Assembly (NCBI GenBank): GCA_030620095.1
Contig: JAUTXW010002103.1
Coordinates: 1,054,001-1,118,000 of the forward strand
DNA: 64,000 bases
Direction: 5' to 3'
Source: Kuschelorhynchus macadamiae
Taxonomy: Eukaryota > Arthropoda > Insecta > Coleoptera > Curculionidae
In this document: positions 55,625 to 64,000 of the stretch, piece by piece
Numbering within the stretch: the stretch's first letter is position 1
Layout: the number at the start of each line of letters is the position of its first letter
Made by a program: the position numbers and the translations under genes
The notes under the pieces: generated by a model
Database searches by the model: none
What the model was told of the DNA's origin: nothing
What the model saw: only the letters and a program-made list of their open reading frames with translations

Positions 55625-56995
55625 TCACACTTGGTTGCACTCGACTGCACCGTTGTCAAGTAAGCGATAGAGGGGACTATAGGGAATAGTCCCCCTGTCT
55701 TTATTTAGTGCTTTCTTACTACATTTAATTATTTCTATGCTCTCAAATGCATCCAATAATCTATTATTAAATACATTTTTAATCAACTTAAGATTATTTA
55801 TGCGTATTTGGTGATTGTTTTCTAAAGCATGTTGGGCAACGCTTGACTTTTCTGTTCTTCCGTATCTTAAATGTGCCATGTGTTCTTTAAAACGAATGTT
55901 TATAGAGTGTTTAGTTTGTCCAACATTTTTTAGATCGCAGTCATTACAGTTAATTTCATAGATGCCACTCCTCTCCTTCAAGTCGACTTTGTCTTTAGGG
56001 TTTCCAAAGAGATTTTTCAAACTGTTCTCCGTTTTGTAGGCTTCTCTAAAACCTACGTTTTTAAATACTTTTTCTAGACCTCTTGTATATCTGGGATCAT
56101 ATGAGATTACTATGAACTTATTGGGAGCCTCAGTGCTTAAAGAGTAGTGGCATCTTTTAACATTTTCTTATGCTTATGTCTATTTACTAATTATATCCAT
56201 TACTTTTAGCTATATTTTTAATCCGATTCATTTCATTGTTAAAATATTCTTTACTTAATGGAAAATTGACTAATCTGTGACTTAAGAAATGAAATGCTGC
56301 CATTTTGTGTTGACGGCAATGAAATGAGTCGGATGTTATATAATTCAGTATTAATAAATTTTCTATAAATATCAAATTCTAATTTATCGTTATTTCTAAT
56401 AACTAAAGTGTCGAGAAAAGGTAATTGCCCATTGTTCTCCTTTTCGTACGTAAAATTAATAGAAGGATATTTATTGTTTAATGTTTCTAAGAAAGTGTCC
56501 AAATTTTCTGTTTTAGTATCAAAAATAGCAAATATATCGTCTACATATCTATACCACACCCTTGGGAAATACTTGAGTTCTTTTTTGAACTGGGTTTCTA
56601 ATCTACCCATAAACAAATTTGCAAGGAGCGGAGATAAGCAATTGCCCATCGCAGTTCTTTCAAGTTGTTTATAATATTTATTGTTGAACTGGAAAAAATG
56701 TTGATTTTTACATAATTTTGTGAGAAGCAAATATTCATCAATAATTTCTTTCTTCAAATTATTAAATTCAAGTAGTTTATTGAGGTACTCTAAAGCTAGT
56801 GGTATGGGTACGTTAGGAAACAATGAGCTTAAATCAAAAGATATTAAAATTTCACCTTCTTTTAAGTGAACATTCTGAAATTTTATCTAAGAATTCTAAC
56901 GAGTTAGTAACCTCAAAGTTATCTTACGAGATATTTAATTTGCTGAATTCTTCTACTAACCATTTTGATATATTGTACGTTGGTGATCTAATAGC
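55625..56995 (-). pseudogene. Penelope RT plus GIY-YIG endonuclease, broken
   Basis: From the right: SPTYNISKWLVEEFSKLN and DNFEVTNSLEFLDKI in frames with stops, then an open RT frame at 56823-56251 with FPNVPIPLALEYL, NCLSPLLANLFMGRLE and WYRYVDDIFAIFD (catalytic DD). A frameshift near 56340 leads to DSFHCRQHKMAAFHFLSHRL. The nuclease frame (stop 55625) has SGIYEINCNDCD and KNVGQTKHSINIRFKEH: the YIG tyrosine is N32 counted from 56020, while the catalytic arginine region is kept. Inactive. Confidence 0.85.
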
Positions 56996-57149
56996 TGAAA
57001 ATTCCATGAGACCTATTGTTTCAGCTGTTGGATCACCAACAAATAGTCTCGGTTAGGATAAGTTACTTTAGTTTATATCATCTGCTGCGTCCAGAACGTA
57101 ACAAGTTGTGGTGTAGTGTGGCTAGAACTCTTGTATTTTGATAAAAAAT

Positions 57150-57980
57150 GTTTGCATAATAATTACATTATGTCTTTACTGATAGTCATTTTTGTCAAAA
57201 TCTGTCAGTATTAAATGTCAATCAGAAGTTACCTAACATTACCGACAATGCAAATTTTCAGGTAAATACAGTGTTTCAGATGATCGTTTTTCTCGAAAAC
57301 CAACCAATTTTTGCAAATTGATGAGGATCTTTTATTTTTAAAAATGTATGAGAGACAAAAAAAGGAGTTTTTAATAAAATATCTTTACGCAGATAAAAAT
57401 TTTGTCGTAAACAAATTTAAAAGTAGTTCCTTCTAGTGTCTTAAATTAAAAAATCATTACTAAAGTGGTCGGTTCGTTGTTTAGTCTCATTCCTCATATA
57501 ACAGTCAATATAAATCAAATAAATATGCGCTATTATATGGGTTAGTATTCTGATATTTGTGATCAAAAAACCCTTTTGGTCAGTGGAAAATTACAGAAAA
57601 TGGAAATTATATCTCGACGTGAATTATTTTCCAGTGAGGTAACAAAGATTTTCATAAGACAACTATCAACATACTCATAAAACTGCCTTAAATCAGCTGT
57701 TACTTAAAAGTCATATACAAAATAGTAATATTAACGCATAAAAATTGGGAAATTGCAAAACGCATTAGTGATACTGACTATTGATACACTGGCAAAGCTT
57801 GATCATGCCACCTCTATACGGTTATCATTCATTATCGGCTAGATTTGGGACAGTAAACAATGAGATATCTTATAGATAGAGAACACTCGTATATTATGTA
57901 ATAAAATATAGCCTATAAAAAAGATTCTTGGACAAAGTTTAAGTATACGTTTTACTCTATAAGTATACCTTTTACTCTAT
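57150..57980. repeat. Direct repeat flanking the Penelope element, right copy
   Basis: The first part (to about 57430) resembles the right inverted end of mariner relic 2; the rest matches 55160-55480. The Penelope element therefore sits between two related blocks. Confidence 0.6.
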
Positions 57981-57984
57981 CTTT

Positions 57985-59075
57985 TCTATATGAGTGTTTT
58001 AGAAATATAATCTAATTCTATATAAGTCTTTTAGAAACAATAATAATTACTAAGGTAATCGTAGTATAATAATATTGTTGCATTTGATTAGTCTCAATTA
58101 TAACTGAACAGTACGTGTGTTTCTAATTTACAATGCTCTTTATCTAAATAATTTTGTCTAACTAGGCACTCACTTGTATATTATTAGTCATCGATAAAAT
58201 CCATACCTTCTGTAATTTCATAATAAGTATAACCATAATACCCACCCATTGTACCCAGCAAGAAAAGCTTACCTGATTTGGAACGCACTATATCTAAATT
58301 TTGTCTAAATACGCACATATTAAGATAGCTTCTAGTTATTAGTATAATTTATTTTTCTACTTGATGTGTTCTAGGTTAGTTTTAAAGTGGAAATTGCAAA
58401 AATAATATGATTGAGCTTAATTTGCAATTTCTGCATTCCAAATTCTTCCATTCGTTTTATAGTCTCTTCAAAGGAAATCGTGCGGCACTTACATTTTACT
58501 AATCTTTGTTTCTTCGTATAGAAGTGTGTAAAATGAGTAATTATGCATTTTTGACAAGTAATGCGGACGCTATTCAGATTATCGATGTTTTGCTAGTTAC
58601 TCAAGCCCTAGTCCGGAGATACTCCCAACAGGTCACCTATTTTTCTAAAAAGTCTCTATTTTTAGTTATTATTTATAACATTCTAATACCGTTACTAGAT
58701 TTTTGCGTTGTGAGATCAGTTGGTGCTATAGGGGTGGATGACAAAGTTGCAAGAAATAAAGTATACATGAACCATCGCAGTGCGTCTGATATTCTAGATT
58801 TAAGAAACGGGAGTTCATCAAACATAGTAATACACAAAGTGCAGGGGCGGCTCGTGGTCAACTCTTCAGGGGGGTCAATACATATAAACCACAAAGAATC
58901 ATCTGAAAAAATCAGACACACGAAACAATAAAATGCCTTTGTTACTGGCACATAAATCGTACATATTTCTATGAAAATAACGATTTACTTCTTTCTTTTT
59001 GTCTTTACCTGTTTGCTGGAGGAAACCACTGACAAAGTGCTACAATGGATTTTGTTAATTGCATTTCCCAAAATT
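57985..59075. other. Intergenic, no gene recognised
   Basis: A 141-codon plus-strand frame (58506-58931) and a 92-codon antisense frame overlap without any motif I can name. Confidence 0.35.
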
Positions 59076-59079
59076 TAGA

Positions 59080-59430
59080 TACAAAAATTCATAGACCTCA
59101 AAAAGGCGTTTGATGTGAAAAGTTAAACTTAACTGGAATAAGAGAGGTGAGGTACAATGTAATAAAGTCATATTTTTCAAACCGTAGAAAATCCTAACAG
59201 TAAATGATATCAATAGTGAATTACTCAATATAAATTCTGGTATACCACAAGGAAAATACTTCACATTTGCCGACGATATGCTACTGGCTTATACTGGTTC
59301 AGTATTGAGGTCCTTGGAAAATGAAATAAAAATAGATCTGAACGTTTATAGAAACTTGATATTGACAAAAAATCTTAAAATGAATGAAAACTCTATGCAG
59401 TCAACAAAGAAATATGTTAATGGAAAATAT
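59080..59430 (+). pseudogene. Non-LTR reverse transcriptase relic
   Basis: FIDLKKAFDV near 59085, INSGIPQGKYFTFADDMLLA near 59235-59285 and SLENEIKIDLNVYRNLILT follow RT order. The 15-20 residues normally between GIPQG and the FADD box are deleted. Several frameshifts. Confidence 0.65.
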
Positions 59431-59509
59431 CGACATCAAAATAGAGAATTACTCATTAAAGTTACTGACATTAAATTCGGTTCACAGCAAGCTGAATTAA
59501 ATACATAGA

Positions 59510-59930
59510 GAACATCCATGGTAAGATAGTACTTATAGGCACTGTATAGACTTCACATTTCTTACGGAAAATGGCTTTTAGTCCATTTTTTTGAAAATGT
59601 TATATGTTGTAGTTCTCGATACCCTGATCAAAAGCCTTCATGGCTACAAATAAATCCTACGGCAAGTTTTTTATATACAGGGAGACGAATTTTGTATTGT
59701 CCATATTTTATGCAAACTTTTACTTTTTTTTTAAATTTTAAATATTTAATATATACTCAAATAGGTCAGCCGTTTAGAATATTTTTTATTAAAAGCTAAT
59801 GTAAGTAAAAGTAAAAATCAACGTATACAGGGTAAAGCTGTATTATAGAATCCAATCATTTTTCTTCGACTACACCTAAACTATTAAAATTCCAATTTTT
59901 TCTAAAAGTTTTATTACACTAAAACAGTGG
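59510..59930. other. Intergenic, nothing recognised
   Basis: Contains TATACAGGGAGACGAATTTTG and TACAGGGTAAAGCTG motifs of eroded DNA elements. Confidence 0.35.
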
Positions 59931-59934
59931 TCGC

Positions 59935-62121
59935 CAACCTTTTCAAGGTTCTTCGATAACTTAGAAATAAATCGTGAGCTACCTTCTTGTAACCAGCGTT
60001 TAAGCCAGCCTAAACGAAATAATGCACAGTTGTATTTGACATACATATTTTTATGTAATCAATAAATACTTAACTAATACTAATACATACCTAAAAAATA
60101 ATCAAAAGTTTCATATAGCCATAATGGCATGTTACATACGACTTAATAAAAGTAAACATTATAATTAAAATTTTAAACAGAAACATGTGATAAAAAATGC
60201 GTGCATTCAATGAGAAGGTTGACACTCGGACTCATCGATATTTTTATTGATATTCGCAGTGTAATTTGATACAGCCATTCAAACACAATTATCCAGATGT
60301 TCATCTGTAAGGCTATTGCGATATTTGTTCTTAATAAACTTCATATTGGAGAAAGAAGATTCGCACAAATAGGTTGAAGTAAATAACTTTCACTTTTAAG
60401 GCAACACGGCAGAATTGAATATTTGTTTTTCCTTATTATAGGCCAGATACATTTTGTACTTGAAACTAACGATTTCAATGCTAAATCACTTTGAAATGCA
60501 ATCACTTTCATTTCAGTTGCAGCGATGTCTTCGCCAAAGTTCTGCATAACACAAGTTGCAAACTGTTGGATATCAATTTCCATGAAGTGTGAAACAACAA
60601 ATTGAGCCACCAATGCCATTTTGTTGAAATTCTTCAACCGATTTTTGAAGTTACCCTTCAAGTTAGAAACTATTTCTGCATGAGATTTACTGTCATAGGG
60701 TTCTATTGGATTTTGAGATATCTTCTCTGAAAGAACAGGAAAATGCTTGACGTCACGGTTGATTAGGGTTTGTTCCCAAAACTCAAGTTTTTTTATGAAT
60801 GCATTTATATCGGAAATCATTATCGCCAGTTCTATATCTCTTCCCTGAAGTTGCAAATTGAGTTCATTAATATTGTCTGTAATGTCCACAAGAAACCCAA
60901 AATCTCTAAGCCAAATTGAATTTTCCAGTTCCTGAATCGGTTCGCCGCGTTGTTTGAAAAATTGGACTATGACAGAGTGAAGAAGTAGATCTCCATATTG
61001 ACAATACAATGAATTTCATCGACTAAGATTTTGAATAATCTTTGTAATGCGTGAGCTCTAATCTTGTTTACAATTTTTACTACCTATTTCATGAATAACG
61101 CAATGGTAACACAGAAATTGTGGAAAGCGTTCATCTTTACGACAAAATGCTACCAGACGCTTATCACAACCCACCATACCTGGAGCCCCGTCAGTTGTCA
61201 AGCCTACCGATTTTGAAATTGAAATTTTCTCAGAATATGTAAAATTGTTTAAATGAGAAAACAATTCCTGTCAAGTGGTATATCCTTTCAGTGGAATAAA
61301 CTTCAAAAGATCTTTAATCATAAAATCACTAAAAACCATTCTTACGAACACGGCTAGCTGGGAGATGTCAACCACATTAGTTGATTCATCCATTTCAAGA
61401 GAGAAAAAAAATAAACACAGTTATTTAAGTCAGTTTTGGACTGCGAAAAAATTACATTTTCTAAAAACGCCTATTTTATCATTTCCCCGTTTTCATATGG
61501 TTTCTTTTTTTGTGCAATTATTTGGGACACACGGTATGATGCTTCTGTTGCAGACTTATTTTTGTCAACTGCTTTTAAATATATTGACTGTTGTCTAATT
61601 AACTGGTTCTTTAATTGATTCAATTTTTGTTTTCTGCTGGCAGCATATAATGGGAAATATTTTTCAAAAATCGGATGTACACTTTTATGATGCCTCTCAA
61701 TATTTCCTTTTTTTATCAACGGAAACACAGGCATTACATAACAAACCTACATTTTTACCTTTAACTTCTGTACAAAAAATACTGTTCTTCCCCTTCCGAA
61801 TGAAAATTATATGTCTTTACTTTCTTACTAGTGCTTTCCATAATTTTCTGTATTGCTCACTCTGTGTACTAACATGTCTTTTAGTTTTAAACTGAACGCC
61901 TTGTATCCCAGAGAGAACATTCACGCGATGCTGGCGCTCTGGTGAATTCTAGCAGCAGTTGCCCAGAGCGCTCACCGCAGTGTTGCCGTTGCTAGCTTTC
62001 ATATTGTGATTTTTTTTTTCAAAATTTATGAACGCTTCTATTTTACAAGATATGTTGTGAGCTACCAGAAATGTGTTCGCGAGCTACCGGTAGATCGCGA
62101 TCGACGTGTTGGCGACCACTG
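59935..62121 (-). mobile_element. hAT (Charlie-like) DNA transposon
   Basis: Ends CAGTGGTCGCCAAC (59935-59948) and its reverse complement (62108-62121) are perfect 14-bp TIRs of hAT type. An 8-bp target duplication could not be recognised by eye. The subterminal GTAGATCGCGATCGAC and GAGCTACCGGTAGATC are palindromic. Confidence 0.82.
60245..61760 (-). pseudogene. hAT transposase, BED-finger type, broken
   Basis: From the right: a degraded BED-like finger ending KKGNIERHHKSVH, then YAASRKQKLNQLKNQLIRQQ and ASYRVSQIIAQKKKPY at 61734-61471, a frame loss, VGLTTDGAPGMVGCDKRLVA (catalytic region) and FLCYHCVIHEI at 61264-61058, WLRDFGFLVDITDNINELNL at 61009-60341, and after a shift near 60365 the dimerisation motif ESSFSNMKFIKNKYRNSL. 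The gene is of the GTF2IRD2/ZBED-like group by pattern. At least three shifts inactivate it. Confidence 0.8.
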
Positions 62122-62500
62122 TTTATAACTAGGATATTTAAGTAGCTAGTGAAATTGACACATTTTAATTATTATCGAATGTATATTGTCAATAGATAAA
62201 CATAAACATAATTTATTTAATATCTTTTACATTAAATTCTTAGTTCATCTTACTCAAGAATACATGCTGATATTGTACTATAAATAAACTAAATAATTAA
62301 TGAATACCTAACTTGAGGGGAGTAATCAGGCCTAAATTATAAAATAATTTGCGTGTCTTGATAGCTCCCGAAAAAAAAATACTTACATGGTATGTGACAA
62401 GCGGCTAATGAAGGGCAGACGCAGTAAGCAGAGGGACTATATAAACCAGAGCAGATAGAGGATAATATAAGAAAGCTTATAGTTAATTTAAAAATGATGG
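62122..62500. other. Intergenic, nothing recognised
   Basis: AT-rich. It probably includes the 3' end of the adjacent LINE. Confidence 0.35.
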
Positions 62501-62577
62501 AGTGAAATAGTCTTTATTTTGCTGGATAAAACTCTTGTGTTTTTTAAAATTTTTTATTATTTTCTAAAATTATTTTT

Positions 62578-64000
62578 TTAAGTGATTGGGCAACATATTA
62601 AATATTCTGGGAGCAAGATACGTAATAAACCTAGAGCAAAAGAATTATGGGAGATAGGCGCAATAAAATTTTCATTAACATTGGTTCGTGTTAGATACAT
62701 ATGAGATTTCATTGAATATGCAGTTTTTATTTTATTAATGTATGTAAGACATGATAAGGTGTAAAGATTACGAATATTGAGAATATTATTTAAGTTATAT
62801 AAAAGAGAAGTCGGATACCTTCGACGTTTATGTAAAATTATTTTTAAAACACTATTTTGACAAGTTGCTAAAATTTTTAGGTGTGAGTCATATAACCCTC
62901 CCCAAACAATAATGCAGTATCTTAGAATTGATTCAACCAACGAGTTATACAGTATCAAAATAAGATTTTTACTTAAAATATCCCTAAGCTGAAAGAACTT
63001 ATAAAACATTTTTCTAATTTTTGTAGTTAAATAATTTGTGTGTTCATTCCATTTTAAATGTTTATCAACAATGACACCTAGATATTTAATTTTAGATACC
63101 TTGTTTATTTTAAGACAGTTACAGTTTACATTTTTTTTTATCACATTGCAATGAATGGGCTTTTAAAAATTCTGTTACTGGTTGATCGACATTTGTAGGG
63201 GAAAAGGTCATAAAGTAGGTTTTTTTAATATTGAGACTATTTACTGGCATTAAGCCACTCGTGAACAATACCAAGACCCATCTCTGCATGTCGGTATGTC
63301 TCCTCCCAAGTTTCGGCTGCAAATAGTAGTGCTGTATCGTCTGCATATGATACAACCTTGCAGTCTTGTATTAGGTTCCCAATTTTATTAATATATATGA
63401 GAAAGAGTATTGGCCCTAACACTGTTCCCTGTGGTAGCCCGGTAGATATTATAGCACTTTCACTAAAAGTATCGTTTATTTTTACTTTCTGTTTCCTACC
63501 CGTTAAATCATTCTTTATAAGAAGCAGAGGACCACCACGTCTACATATTTCTTCTAATCTTTCAAAAAGTATATTGTGCGCTACTGTGTCAAAGGCTTTA
63601 GTGAGATCTAGAAACACCGCTAGAGCCTTTTGTCTATTTTTATTGTGATCAAATATACCGCTAATTAACTCAAAAACTGCATCTTCCGTTGATTTATTAT
63701 TTCTAAAACCGAATTGTCTAATATATAAGAGTTTATTTTTTTCCAGATAATCGACTAACCTTAGTTTAAGACATTTCTCAAAAAGTTTAGCAAAGTTATT
63801 AATTACTGAGATAGGTCGATAATTTGTTAATAGTGTTTGATCATCTGTTTTAAAAACTGGTGTAACTATTGATGTTTTCCAAGCCCCAGGTATATTAAAT
63901 GATTCAAGACATAAGTTATATAAATATAGCAAAGGTTGTATAAGAAATACGTGCATCTGCTGTATAAAATCAACAGTGAGCCCATCTTCCCCAGGAGAAG
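62578..64000 (-). pseudogene. Non-LTR retrotransposon RT, running off the right edge
   Basis: Frame 63956-63237 carries FRNNKSTEDAVFELI, VFLDLTKAFDTVAHNILFER, TGLPQGTVLGPILFLIYINK and VVSYADDTALLFAAETWEET (catalytic ADD). Shifts near 63240 and 63130 lead to LNIKKTYFMTFSP and then KYLGVIVDKHLKWNEHTNYL ... RYCIIVWGGLYDSHLK in frame 63144-62578. It belongs to a lineage other than RT1, RT2 and the element at 18492. The N-terminal part lies beyond 64000. Confidence 0.8.

Larger units (their letters stand above)
55485..57145 (-). mobile_element. Penelope-like retroelement
   Basis: Its outer 100-130 bp are inverted copies (55485-55615 and 57035-57145: CAAAATACAAGAATTCTAAC ... CTAACCGAGACTATTT against AAATAGTCTCGGTTAG ... 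TACAAGAGTT). It encodes a Penelope-type RT followed by a GIY-YIG nuclease. The right-hand end is rearranged. Such inverted terminal copies are known in this class. Confidence 0.85.

Noticed and set aside
58506..58951. Overlapping frames of 141 and 92 codons on opposite strands
   Set aside because: Neither shows a recognisable domain; the antisense CFVCLIF stretch is too short to claim a zinc finger.

Overview
This is AT-rich, eukaryotic, repeat-dominated DNA, most likely from an insect. The grounds are an errantivirus of the 17.6/297/gypsy type with an F-like env gene, Tc1/mariner, hAT, Penelope and Jockey-type elements, short introns, and TATA plus TCATTC initiator core promoters. No species can be named from the sequence. 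No tRNA, rRNA, CRISPR or prokaryotic gene was seen.

Bases 1-29,600 are a tandem array of small intronless genes on the minus strand. There are nine copies (stop codons at 1898, 4556, 7621, 10405, 14792, 17613, 22514, 25246, 28567) plus the promoter of a tenth at the left edge. Each intact copy encodes 143-144 residues with an F-box-like segment (LPVEIWCIILRLLEPKS) and a basic tail ending NPYRL. I found no named family for it. Every copy has its own TATA box and initiator, and a CCAGGTAG...CTACCTGG inverted repeat about 200 bp past the stop codon. Two copies are broken. The spacers carry co-amplified fragments of two non-LTR retrotransposons, a 3' stem-loop, and higher-order duplications of two- and three-gene modules. 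One spacer (E-F) also holds a long inverted repeat and a gypsy pol relic. Another (G-H) carries a 5'-truncated LINE whose empty site survives in a sister unit.

Bases 29,650-37,667 are a structurally complete, very young LTR retrotransposon (minus strand, 363-bp LTRs, gag, pol, spliced env). It is inserted in an AT microsatellite of the last array unit. All three reading frames are open, but the RNase H domain appears to lack a short segment with a catalytic aspartate.

Bases 38,511-38,664 are the terminal coding exon of a plus-strand host gene, with a strong splice acceptor. If its upstream exons lie left of the window, the array and retroelement sit inside a giant intron on the opposite strand.

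From 39 kb to the right edge the sequence is mostly transposon fossils: a MITE-like element, an IS630/Tc1-type pseudogene, a Tc1 element with about 400-bp inverted repeats, an intron-containing transposase-like pseudogene with tandemly duplicated mini-exons, two mariner-like relics, a Penelope-like element with a candidate hammerhead ribozyme, a LINE relic, a hAT element, and a second LINE running off the right end.
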